Positions 55,655 through 63,616 of a stretch of DNA of 64,000 nt are shown piece after piece; within the stretch, counting starts at the first letter, position 1, and each line of letters starts with the position of its first letter. The position numbers and the translations under genes were made by a program. Below the pieces are notes generated by a model. The model saw nothing but the letters and a program-made list of their open reading frames with translations. It did not search any database and was not told the origin of the DNA. Source of the stretch: Pseudorhodobacter turbinis (GTDB lineage: Bacteria > Pseudomonadota > Alphaproteobacteria > Rhodobacterales > Rhodobacteraceae); the NCBI RefSeq assembly GCF_005234135.1, contig NZ_CP039964.1, positions 1,617,001 through 1,681,000 on the forward strand. The letters run 5' to 3'.

Positions 55655-56377
55655 TCAAAAATAACTTCGTACAAGCGCGCCGGATACCAGCGCCCAACCA
55701 TCCGCCACAACAAAGAATGCAAGCTTGAATGGCATCGAAACAACGGCGGGCGGCACCATCATCATCCCCATCGACATCAAAACCGCGGCAACAACCAGGT
55801 CGATGATCAAAAATGGAAGATAGATAAGGAAACCGATTTCAAATGCCCGTTGGATCTCCGACAGTAAAAACGATGGCACCAACAGCGACAAAGGTGAGTC
55901 GATCGGCGCGCTCGCCTCTCCGGGGCGCAGCGCTTGCATAGCCGCAAATGTATCGCCATCCATTCGCGCCGACATAAAGCCCCTGAAGGGGCCAAGTGTG
56001 GCATAGAACGCCTCTTCAAAGGAGATCGCATTTTCTGTCAAAGGCTTGACGCCCTGAAGCCAGGCCTCGGTGAAAACCGGCTCCATGACGAACCATGTCA
56101 AGAACATCGCAAGGCTGACAATCAGCATATTCGGAGGCGACTGCTGCAGACCGATCGCCTGCCGCAAAATAGACAGCACCGTTACGATAAAGGGAAAACA
56201 GGTCACCATTACCGCGATACCGGGCACCAAGCTTAGCACTGTGACCAAAGCCATCAACTGCACGGCACGGCCGGAAAGTGACCCGCCATCCCCCATATCA
56301 AGCGTCACTTGCTGTGCGAAACTTGGGGATGCGACGACCGTCAGGAGTAAGGCAAGGCCAAGAAGTCGCTGCATCAA
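55655..56377 (-). CDS. fliP: flagellar export protein FliP
   Basis: A 240-residue export-gate protein with a cleavable leader (VVASPSFA), as usual for FliP. Family blocks: VLSLVPGIAVMVTCFPFIVTVLSILRQAIGLQQSPPNMLIVSLAMFLT, then IQRAFEIGFLIYLPFLIIDLVVAAVLMSMGMMMVPPAVVSMPFKLAFFV. It forms the pore with FliQ and FliR. The start overlaps the fliN stop by four bases. FliR is encoded 19 kb away in this window and FliQ is not seen. Confidence 0.95.
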   Translation of the reverse strand: MMQRLLGLALLLTVVASPSFAQQVTLDMGDGGSLSGRAVQLMALVTVLSLVPGIAVMVTCFPFIVTVLSILRQAIGLQQSPPNMLIVSLAMFLTWFVMEPVFTEAWLQGVKPLTENAISFEEAFYATLGPFRGFMSARMDGDTFAAMQALRPGEASAPIDSPLSLLVPSFLLSEIQRAFEIGFLIYLPFLIIDLVVAAVLMSMGMMMVPPAVVSMPFKLAFFVVADGWALVSGALVRSYF

Positions 56378-56643
56378 AGCCCACCCTTCAGGTTTGCAAC
56401 TTCGGTCAGTCGGACAGCCAAGCGGCCCGCGTTTTCGCCCTCCATCTCTTCCAGCTCTCCGCGCGCAATCAGACGATCACCGACCCAAAGCTCAACAGGA
56501 TCATCGACGCGGCGGTCCAGTGCAAGAACGGCGTCACGTTCCAACTTCAGAAGCTCTTTAACTTGTGGCCGCGCTCGACCAACAGATATGGTTATCTCGA
56601 TCGGCACTTGGCTGAACGGGTTGTTATCAGCAAGATCATCCAT
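56374..56643 (-). CDS. fliN: flagellar C-ring switch protein FliN (short)
   Basis: An 89-residue SpoA-domain protein: VPIEITISVGRARPQVKELLKLERDAVLALDRRVDDPVELWVGDRLIARGELEE, then GRLAVRLTEV. This is the C-terminal switch domain of FliN and little more, as in several alphaproteobacteria. It forms the lower C-ring that binds CheY-P and FliH. ATG 56643 overlaps the fliH end by 8 bp; longer upstream frames run out of frame through fliH. Confidence 0.92.
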   Translation of the reverse strand: MDDLADNNPFSQVPIEITISVGRARPQVKELLKLERDAVLALDRRVDDPVELWVGDRLIARGELEEMEGENAGRLAVRLTEVANLKGGL

Positions 56644-57232
56644 GATTTTGGTCCTTGGTTGAAAGGGTAAAGAAATCCGAAAGCGCGTCCTTGATTTCAG
56701 CGATGACGCCATCAAGATCGACCCGTGTTTCGCAGTCACCGAGACGGAGGAATACCTGGCCCTCACCAAGAGTTGGCTCCTCCACCAAGACCAGCGGCGG
56801 GGCGTTTTCATGGTTGATCAGGGGCTCGATTACATCGCGCGCTGCGGGGTTGAACAAAAGTTGTATCGGCGTATCGGCGGCTTTTTCTGCCATCGGTAAC
56901 AACGATTCCTGAACGATGGGCGCCAGCACGGCGCATGCAACCTCTGGCAACAAGCGCCCAACCATATCCATCAAAAGCGGCTCCAATCCTTTCAAGACAT
57001 GCGAGCGCGCCTCATGATACGTAAAGTTCAAGGATTGCAGATTATGGGCCAGATCGGCGGCCATCTGGTTCCGCTCGCTATCCTGCGCCGCCACGGCATC
57101 TTCCCAACCGGCGGCGTATCCTTGCTCATATGCTGCGAGGCGTGCTTCCTCCATCGCGTTCAGATCAGTGACGAGGGTTGCAGCACCTTCATCAGATTTG
57201 GTTTCAAAAACTTCCAGCCGAAGGGGTGGCAT
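56636..57232 (-). CDS. fliH: FliH-like flagellar assembly protein
   Basis: A 198-residue cytoplasmic protein. The N-terminus contains a helical segment with AYEQGYAAGWEDA, the small-residue repeat style of FliH, then a long helix (about 50-80) and a C-terminal domain with FLRLGDCETRVDLDGVIAEIKDAL. FliH regulates the FliI ATPase and links it to FliN. Position between fliF and fliN supports the call; overall conservation is low. Its ATG overlaps the fliF stop by one base. Confidence 0.8.
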   Translation of the reverse strand: MPPLRLEVFETKSDEGAATLVTDLNAMEEARLAAYEQGYAAGWEDAVAAQDSERNQMAADLAHNLQSLNFTYHEARSHVLKGLEPLLMDMVGRLLPEVACAVLAPIVQESLLPMAEKAADTPIQLLFNPAARDVIEPLINHENAPPLVLVEEPTLGEGQVFLRLGDCETRVDLDGVIAEIKDALSDFFTLSTKDQNHG

Positions 57233-58881
57233 TACGCATTCTCCTCTTCATCGGTTTCCATCCAACCACGAAGGATTTCCACACTTTCGCTTTGCCGTTC
57301 ATCAATTAGACGGCGAAGGCGGGCCATTGGATCTGCGTCGACCTTGCCATTCTCATCATATGAGACGACCGCGAGGTCTGGCATATCTTGATCATCAATT
57401 TCGCCAGTAAGCACTCTGGGCGCCTGCGCCACGCCTGCAGTTCCCTCACCGGGTGGCAATGCAAGTGCCGCACTTTCCGCCGTCACGGCGTCATTGCGTG
57501 TCCCGCTCATCATAAGAGGACGCAGCACGAACAGGCCCAGAATAAGAGCGACAACCCCCAAAACAGCAGCCTGAACCAGCGAGATAATATCAAGCGGACC
57601 GACCGCAGACATTATGCTGCTCTCGGCAAGGCTGCCCGTTTCGGCGATCGGCTCAAACGCAAGCGACTTCAATACCAGAACATCTCCGCGCGCCTCGTCC
57701 AGACCGGCCGCAGTCGTGACCAACTCGCGCAAGATATCAAGCTCTTCCTCGCTGCGTGGCTCCCATAGAACAGTTCCATCCGGCGCTGTTACTTGCTCAC
57801 CATCAACCAGCACGGCGACCGAGATGCGGCGTAATGCGCCTGGAGATTTGATTATTTCTCTCTGTGTTTCAGATACTTCATAATTCACCCGCTCACGCGT
57901 TTCGGTGGAATTACTTGTGCCTTGCCCACCTGCCCCCGCATCACCTTCAGGCAAGTTCGACGCAACAGTGACATCATTGCTGGGCTGTGTTGCCGAATTG
58001 CTGCGCTCTTCCGTGTCCGAGGAAATCGCAACACGTCCTTCGGGGTCAAACCGGCGCTCAGTGATCTGCTCACGATCTGTTTCTACATCGACGGCCACCT
58101 CGACAATTGCCTTGCCCGGGCCGACACGGGCCACAAGCAACCGCTCGATATTCCGCTTTAATTCTTCTGCACGCGCATCCCCGCCTTGAACCGGAGAGAA
58201 TGCCTCATCACCCGAAGGAATGAACCCGGAAACGCTATCGATTACCGAAACATCATCGGGCTGCATATCCGCAACCGCAGCGGCAACAAGGTGGCGCACG
58301 GCATTTGCCTGCCCCGCCCCCAGCGCGCCGGATGCAGAGGTAACTGTAACGCTCGCCGTAGGGCGCCTGTCACGTTGAAAAGGTTGGGCCTGCGACTGCG
58401 CGATATGGACCCGCGCGGCACGAATCGCCGGGGCTGCGACGATGGTTCGCGCCAGCTCCCCTTCTTTTGCGCGCCAATAGGCCGCATCAAACATTTGGGA
58501 GGTCGTCCCAAATCCTGACAGGCCATCAAGAAGTTCATAACCGGCGCCGCCGGACGTTGGCAAACCTTCGGCAGCAAGCGTCATTCGCAGTGAGTCCCGC
58601 TGACTGCTATCGACCCGAATCGTATCGCCCACCACTTCGTAGACAACGCCCCTTTGATCCAGAGCGCGCACAACTTCCCCAGCCGCACTGCTGTCGAGCC
58701 CTGCATAAAGCAGCGACATTTCCGGGGTTGTGGCCATACGAGACAAGCCAATAACGGCCAAAAACATTGCAACCGTCGCGCCGACAATAATGATTCGACG
58801 ACGCATATTGAGGGAAGACCAAAGCGAAATAAGGTTTTGCACGGACATTCTTTCCATTTTCGAGGCTTCTGCCCCACTCAC
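57232..58881 (-). CDS. fliF: flagellar MS-ring protein FliF
   Basis: A 549-residue MS-ring protein. The first membrane helix is near residues 30-50 (IIIVGATVAMFLAVIGL). A YscJ-like ring domain follows (LLYAGLDSSAAGEVVRALDQRGVVYEV; ARVHIAQSQAQPF), then a central periplasmic region, a second membrane helix near 445-465 and a cytoplasmic FliG-binding tail with LRRLIDERQSESVEILRGWM. The annotated start is GTG; ATGs at codons 9 and 12 are equally possible. First gene of the fliF-H-N-P operon. Confidence 0.95.
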   Translation of the reverse strand: MSGAEASKMERMSVQNLISLWSSLNMRRRIIIVGATVAMFLAVIGLSRMATTPEMSLLYAGLDSSAAGEVVRALDQRGVVYEVVGDTIRVDSSQRDSLRMTLAAEGLPTSGGAGYELLDGLSGFGTTSQMFDAAYWRAKEGELARTIVAAPAIRAARVHIAQSQAQPFQRDRRPTASVTVTSASGALGAGQANAVRHLVAAAVADMQPDDVSVIDSVSGFIPSGDEAFSPVQGGDARAEELKRNIERLLVARVGPGKAIVEVAVDVETDREQITERRFDPEGRVAISSDTEERSNSATQPSNDVTVASNLPEGDAGAGGQGTSNSTETRERVNYEVSETQREIIKSPGALRRISVAVLVDGEQVTAPDGTVLWEPRSEEELDILRELVTTAAGLDEARGDVLVLKSLAFEPIAETGSLAESSIMSAVGPLDIISLVQAAVLGVVALILGLFVLRPLMMSGTRNDAVTAESAALALPPGEGTAGVAQAPRVLTGEIDDQDMPDLAVVSYDENGKVDADPMARLRRLIDERQSESVEILRGWMETDEEENA

Positions 58882-58903
58882 CCTCAGGTTTCGCGGATTG
58901 ATA

Positions 58904-58918
58904 TTAACAATCGGTTAG
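58904..58918. promoter_or_regulatory. CtrA-like box between fliF and fliL
   Basis: TTAA-CAATCGG-TTAG matches the CtrA consensus TTAA-N7-TTAA at seven of eight positions. It lies in the divergent promoter region of two flagellar operons, 23 bp upstream of the annotated fliF start and 48 bp before fliL. CtrA controls motility in many Rhodobacterales. Confidence 0.5.
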
Positions 58919-58965
58919 TGACCACCAGCTTATAGATAATTTATGAGCAATGGACGGAGAACCCG

Positions 58966-59448
58966 ATGGCCGAGGCAGAGACCCCAGACGAAGAAGTCAC
59001 CCCGAAGAAGAAATCAAAGCTGCCGATTATAATCGGCGCGGTTCTGGCGCTCGTTCTGGGCGGGGGCGGTTTTTACGCCACTTGGTCCGGGATGATTCTC
59101 GGCACACATGAAGAAAAAGTGGCCGAAGTCACAGCCAGCCCTCTGCCAGATATCGCCTTTGTACCGGTAGAACCGATCATCATTTCACTGATCCCCGGTT
59201 CCTCTTCCCGACACTTGCGGTTCACCTCTCAGATCGAGGTGAACAAGCCGATGGTTGACGAGGTAACGCTCCTTATGCCGCGCATCATGGATATCATGAA
59301 CGGCTATCTTCGAGCGGTTGATGTGACCCAGCTAGAAGATCCATCCGCCCTGATTCGCATACGTGCGCATATGCTGCGCCGTATCCAAATCGTCACCGGT
59401 GAGGGGCGCGTACGCGATCTCTTGATAACCGAATTTGTATTGAACTGA
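58966..59448 (+). CDS. fliL: flagellar basal-body protein FliL
   Basis: A 160-residue single-pass protein. A short acidic cytoplasmic N-terminus with a KKKSK stop-transfer run is followed by a membrane helix at about 23-45, then a periplasmic FliL domain with FVPVEPIIISLIPGSSSRHLRFTSQIEV and the end RDLLITEFVLN. FliL rings the stator at the motor. GGAG precedes the ATG. It is first in the plus-strand motility operon. Confidence 0.93.
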   Translation: MAEAETPDEEVTPKKKSKLPIIIGAVLALVLGGGGFYATWSGMILGTHEEKVAEVTASPLPDIAFVPVEPIIISLIPGSSSRHLRFTSQIEVNKPMVDEVTLLMPRIMDIMNGYLRAVDVTQLEDPSALIRIRAHMLRRIQIVTGEGRVRDLLITEFVLN

Positions 59449-59461
59449 GTGAGGTAAGAAA

Positions 59462-59857
59462 ATGCAACTAATCGCTGACATTCTTTTGGCATCCGGTGCA
59501 TTTGGCGCCGCGGCTTACTGTTACATTCTGGCACGGCGGCTCAAAAAACTGCAGACGCTCGAAACGGGTATGGGGGGGGCAATTGCCGTTTTATCCTCGC
59601 AGGTTGATGACATGACACGCGTGCTTGAAAAAGCACGGGGCGCGGCCGACCATCAGGCGAAGTCACTTGATACACTGACCCAAAGGGGCGAAGGCGTCGC
59701 CGCGCGGCTGGAACTTCTGCTTGCCTCCATGCATGACTTGCCAGACGCACCAAAATCCGGCTCCGCAACATCGGGTTCGTCCGGCCATGAGCCTGAAAAA
59801 CGCCTCCGTTTCGTTCGCCGGAAGTCCTCGCATGACAATTTGGAGGCCGCAGAATGA
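59462..59857 (+). CDS. small membrane-anchored coiled-coil protein in the motility operon
   Basis: A 131-residue protein with one N-terminal membrane helix (about 4-24), a predicted coiled coil (about 27-95, LQTLETGMGG to LELLLASMHDL) and a basic, disordered tail. Size and position between fliL and the motE-like gene match the DUF6468-type flagellar proteins I recall from alphaproteobacteria; this is unverified. It overlaps the next gene by four bases. Confidence 0.7.
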   Translation: MQLIADILLASGAFGAAAYCYILARRLKKLQTLETGMGGAIAVLSSQVDDMTRVLEKARGAADHQAKSLDTLTQRGEGVAARLELLLASMHDLPDAPKSGSATSGSSGHEPEKRLRFVRRKSSHDNLEAAE

Positions 59858-60450
59858 AAACGCCGAAAAAGGTTTCTGCCCGGAAAAAAACGGGGCGGGG
59901 GGCATTGGTAACCCTTGCCATGTTCATGGCCGTCTCTGGCGTTATCAGGCTGGGGGACGGAATCGGCTTGGCGATGGCACGCACGGGCACAGAAATGGAT
60001 GATGCACAGGGTAAACCGGCTGCTGCCGCACTGAGCTGCCCCGCGCCTCCGCTTGCATTGGCCGAAGCACTGGCCGAACGCGAAATGCGCGTTTCAGCAC
60101 GCGAGGTAGCCCTAACTGATCGATTTGCAGCACTCTCGCTAGCGGATGATGCCATAGAACAACGCCTTGCCAAACTTGCCGAGGCAGAAGCAAAATTAAG
60201 CGATACCCTGGCTCGTGCGGATGGCGCATCGGAAGCCGATCTCACGCGCCTCACCGAAGTTTACCAGTCCATGAAACCAAAAGATGCCGCGGCATTGTTC
60301 GCAACCATGGCTCCCGAATTTGCTGCCGGTTTTCTTGGACGTATGCGCCCGGAAACATCCGCTGCGATCCTGTCAGGCATGACGCCGGAAGACGCATATA
60401 CCGTCAGCGTTCTTTTGGCCGGCCGCAACGCAAAAGTTCCAAAAAACTGA
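59854..60450 (+). CDS. motE: MotE-like flagellar protein (MgtE N-domain type)
   Basis: A 198-residue protein with a basic N-terminus, one membrane helix (about 17-37), an Ala-rich coiled coil (about 68-125) and a C-terminal MgtE-N-like domain: LTEVYQSMKPKDAAALFATMAPEFAAGFLGRMRPETSAAILSGM. In rhizobia MotE is a periplasmic chaperone for MotC. The membrane/coil/MgtE-N order and the fliL-motA context support the call, but the symbol should be taken as family level. Confidence 0.75.
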   Translation: MKTPKKVSARKKTGRGALVTLAMFMAVSGVIRLGDGIGLAMARTGTEMDDAQGKPAAAALSCPAPPLALAEALAEREMRVSAREVALTDRFAALSLADDAIEQRLAKLAEAEAKLSDTLARADGASEADLTRLTEVYQSMKPKDAAALFATMAPEFAAGFLGRMRPETSAAILSGMTPEDAYTVSVLLAGRNAKVPKN

Positions 60451-60518
60451 GCTGACATCAAGTTTTATTAACCGGTCTCTGCCACTTTGGCAGCAGTGAA
60501 CAACTCCAGGAGCAGCGC

Positions 60519-61388
60519 ATGTTTGGCCTCATAGGTATCCTTGTCATCTTTGTCATGGTCTTCGGCGGCTTTGTGCTTGCTGGTGGCAAACTCGGAATCA
60601 TTCTCAAGGCAATGCCGTTTGAAATGATTATGATTGGTGGTGCTGCAATCGGCACATTCTTTGTATCAAACGACTTTGCTGCGGTTAAGGCCACGGGGAG
60701 AGACCTTGGGAAGGTTTTCAAAGGGCCGAAATGGAAACCCGGCGACTATCGCGACCTTCTGTGCCTGTTATTCGAACTTATTCGTATTGCGAAATCAAAC
60801 CCCGTCGGGCTTGAAGAACATATTGAAAATCCTTCAGAATCGACTGTATTTCAACGGTATCCCAACATTCAGAAAGATCACGAATCCGTCGAATTGATTT
60901 GCGACACATTGCGCGCAGCATCCATGAATTATGATGATCCTCATCAGGTGGAAGAAGTGTTGGACAAGCGCATGGAGACCACCCAGAACCATGCAATGCA
61001 TTCGAGCCATGCGCTGCAAAGCATGGCCGATGCCTTGCCTGCTCTCGGTATCGTTGCTGCGGTCTTGGGTATTATCAAAACCATGGGCTCCCTGGATCAA
61101 CCCCCCGAGATCTTGGGGAAGATGATCGGTGGTGCGTTGGTCGGGACATTTTTGGGTGTGTTTCTTGCATATGGGCTGGTCGGACCGTTTGCATCACGGG
61201 TAAAATCGGTGACCGAAGACGATAACCACTTTTATCTTCTGATCCGAGAAGTCTTGATCGCCAACCTTCACAACCATCCCGCAAATATTTGTATCGAAGT
61301 CGGTCGTCAAAACACGCCACATCACGTCAGACCCAGCTTTTCAGACCTTGAAGAAGCATTGCGTGGCTTGAAACAGGAAGCGGCATGA
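60519..61388 (+). CDS. motA: flagellar motor stator protein MotA
   Basis: A 289-residue stator subunit with four membrane helices (about 2-22, 30-48, 170-190, 203-222). Marks: FEMIMIGGAAIGTFF at helix 2, the cytoplasmic loop GDYRDLLCLLFELIRIAKSNPVGLEEHIE that contacts FliG, and ADALPALGIVAAVLGIIKTMGSLDQPPEILGKMIGGALVGTFLG in helices 3-4. It carries the ion path with MotB, which is not in this window. AGGAG precedes the ATG. Its stop overlaps the next gene by four bases. Confidence 0.96.
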   Translation: MFGLIGILVIFVMVFGGFVLAGGKLGIILKAMPFEMIMIGGAAIGTFFVSNDFAAVKATGRDLGKVFKGPKWKPGDYRDLLCLLFELIRIAKSNPVGLEEHIENPSESTVFQRYPNIQKDHESVELICDTLRAASMNYDDPHQVEEVLDKRMETTQNHAMHSSHALQSMADALPALGIVAAVLGIIKTMGSLDQPPEILGKMIGGALVGTFLGVFLAYGLVGPFASRVKSVTEDDNHFYLLIREVLIANLHNHPANICIEVGRQNTPHHVRPSFSDLEEALRGLKQEAA

Positions 61389-63616
61389 AGTTACTCATCT
61401 CTATTCTATTCGTATTAACTTCACTCCAAACGGCAAATGCGCAAAGCATAGTCGTAACCTCTGGCGAACACGCAGGTTTTTCACGACTTGTCTTCAGCTA
61501 TTCAAAGCCAACCGACTGGTCTTTGAGCAGAAGTGACGATGGCTATATATTGAACACGAAGGGTCCGAATCCGCGCTATGATCTCAGCGATGTATATCGT
61601 CGACTGACAACCAAGCGGCTCTCTAAGATCGCGGTAGAATCCAACTCGTCCTCTTTGCGCATGACGCTGGATTGCGATTGCTTCGCAATGCCCTTTGAGC
61701 TGGAACCCGGTATCTTAGTGGTGGACATCAAGGATGGCAGCGCCCCTGAAGGCTCATCCTTTGAATTGGCGGCGGATGGTACGAAGTTGCCCTCGTTACG
61801 AAATGGAGCCGAAGAAGAACCTTCGGCACCAACATCCATGCCCAAGGACATAACGCCACCCCCTGAAGCAAAATCTTTCGCCGAGGCGATAGATCATGCG
61901 GCGCGCAGCCCCCAGCCAGAGCACACCATTCCGACGACAAACTCGCCCGCCCAACTCAATAAAGCCCGGGATGAGCTCTTGTGGCAGCTGAGCAAGGCTG
62001 TCGCCGCAGGCATGGTTGAAGCCAACGGAAATCTGGACGTTGCAGATTTACCAGACACCACTACAGCAGCCAAAAACAATATCTCCACCGGCGGCCACAT
62101 CGGCATTGATCCGAATGCATCTATACGCCACCTGGACAGCATGACCGGAATCGGAAACCCCTGTTTAGCTGATGATCAACTCGATATCGAAAGCTGGGCA
62201 GGTGCAGGCAATCCCGCGACAGATTTCGCATTAAATACGACCGGTCTGGTCGGTGAATTTGACCGTCCAGCGAGGGAAGCGATCACACGTCGTGTACACT
62301 ATCTCCTTGCCTTGGGGTTTGGGGCAGAGGCCCGCCAGACACTATCGGCCTTGAAAGTTGATATGCCTGATCGAAAAATATGGGAAACAATGTCCTACAT
62401 AGTGGACTTGGAGATCCCGCCCGGAACTGTTTTCGATGGTATGGAGGTCTGTGATTCTCTTGCGTCCTTCTGGGCAGTGCTTTCCAAACCAGAACTACCC
62501 TCGCTTAATCAAATTGCCATTCCCGCAATCTTGCGCAGTTTTTCCGGACTCCCATTGAATCTACGACGGCAGCTTGGGCCAAGCCTGGCAAAGAGGTTCT
62601 TGGCAAAAGGTGATACCGCTTCCGCGAGAGCAATTCGCGACGCGATCCTGCGTGCACCAGGTGACGAAACTGCAGCTGTACAGTTAATGGAGGCCAGAAT
62701 TGACCTCGCAAACGGCGACACCACTAATGCCCAAGCCATTCTTACGCCTCTTTCGGGTAGTGCAGGACCTGCCGGGTTTGAGTCAACAATTGCTCTTATT
62801 CAGACTTTAGTAAACGATGGGAAAGAAATAAATTCAGACCTAGCAACTACCGCCGAAGCCTTGCTAAAAGAGGCCAAGGGCGGTGTTGATGAGAACAACT
62901 TACGCAACGCGCTTGCATTGGCATACGCTTCACAAGACCGCTACGGTTTAGCTTTCGAAACATCGGCTAGCCCGGTGCAAGAGGCCACTCCCATTTGGCA
63001 AATACTTGCAGAGCGCGGTACGGACCGGGCCATCATAAACCATGCGATTTTGCAAAAATCAGCCCAAATCCCGAGTGTTTCTAAAACGACTCAACAACAG
63101 CTGGCACGCCGCTTGCTTGACCTTAATTTTCCAGATCAGGCCATTCAGTGGCTTGATTCCAGCGCACCAAATCCTAATGAAATGGATACTTCAGTTTTGC
63201 TATTGCGAGCAGAATCTGAAATCGCACGCAGCGATGCCATCACTGCATTAGACTATCTCGCAGGCATTTCAGGTGAGGCTGCAGAACTATTGCGAGTCAA
63301 GGCGCTCGCAGCACTACGAGCACCTGACGCGGTTGAACAATTGGCAAACGCCGGACAGCAAGGTGAGGCCGCCCGAACAGCCCGGCAACAAGGGGAATGG
63401 CCCAAGCTGATTTCCTTGGCACAAGGAGATATCTGGCAAGAGGCCGCAGCGCTCGTTGTGGACACAGACCCTTCAACCAACATAGAATTGGGGGCAAGTC
63501 TTCAAGTTGAATCCGAAGAAACGGGCCCATTGGCGCAAGGCCGTGCAACATTGGAGGAAAGCACCGCAGCCCGCGCCCTATTAGAAAAACTGATCTCAGA
63601 TCAGCCTATTCCATAG
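61385..63616 (+). CDS. large exported protein coupled to motA, function unknown
   Basis: A 743-residue protein with a signal peptide ending TANA. Residues about 21-120 form a beta-rich domain (SIVVTSGEHAGFSRLVFSYS; LRMTLDCDCFAMPFELEPGILVVDIKDG), perhaps AMIN-like. A Ser/Pro-rich linker (about 125-190) follows. Residues about 290-740 are helical and repeat-like, with TPR style segments (GDTASARAIRDAILRAPGDETAAVQLMEARIDLANGDTTNAQAIL). It overlaps motA by ATGA. A role like that of periplasmic MotC (motor-associated scaffold) is possible, but no direct similarity was established. Confidence 0.78.
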   Translation: MKLLISILFVLTSLQTANAQSIVVTSGEHAGFSRLVFSYSKPTDWSLSRSDDGYILNTKGPNPRYDLSDVYRRLTTKRLSKIAVESNSSSLRMTLDCDCFAMPFELEPGILVVDIKDGSAPEGSSFELAADGTKLPSLRNGAEEEPSAPTSMPKDITPPPEAKSFAEAIDHAARSPQPEHTIPTTNSPAQLNKARDELLWQLSKAVAAGMVEANGNLDVADLPDTTTAAKNNISTGGHIGIDPNASIRHLDSMTGIGNPCLADDQLDIESWAGAGNPATDFALNTTGLVGEFDRPAREAITRRVHYLLALGFGAEARQTLSALKVDMPDRKIWETMSYIVDLEIPPGTVFDGMEVCDSLASFWAVLSKPELPSLNQIAIPAILRSFSGLPLNLRRQLGPSLAKRFLAKGDTASARAIRDAILRAPGDETAAVQLMEARIDLANGDTTNAQAILTPLSGSAGPAGFESTIALIQTLVNDGKEINSDLATTAEALLKEAKGGVDENNLRNALALAYASQDRYGLAFETSASPVQEATPIWQILAERGTDRAIINHAILQKSAQIPSVSKTTQQQLARRLLDLNFPDQAIQWLDSSAPNPNEMDTSVLLLRAESEIARSDAITALDYLAGISGEAAELLRVKALAALRAPDAVEQLANAGQQGEAARTARQQGEWPKLISLAQGDIWQEAAALVVDTDPSTNIELGASLQVESEETGPLAQGRATLEESTAARALLEKLISDQPIP

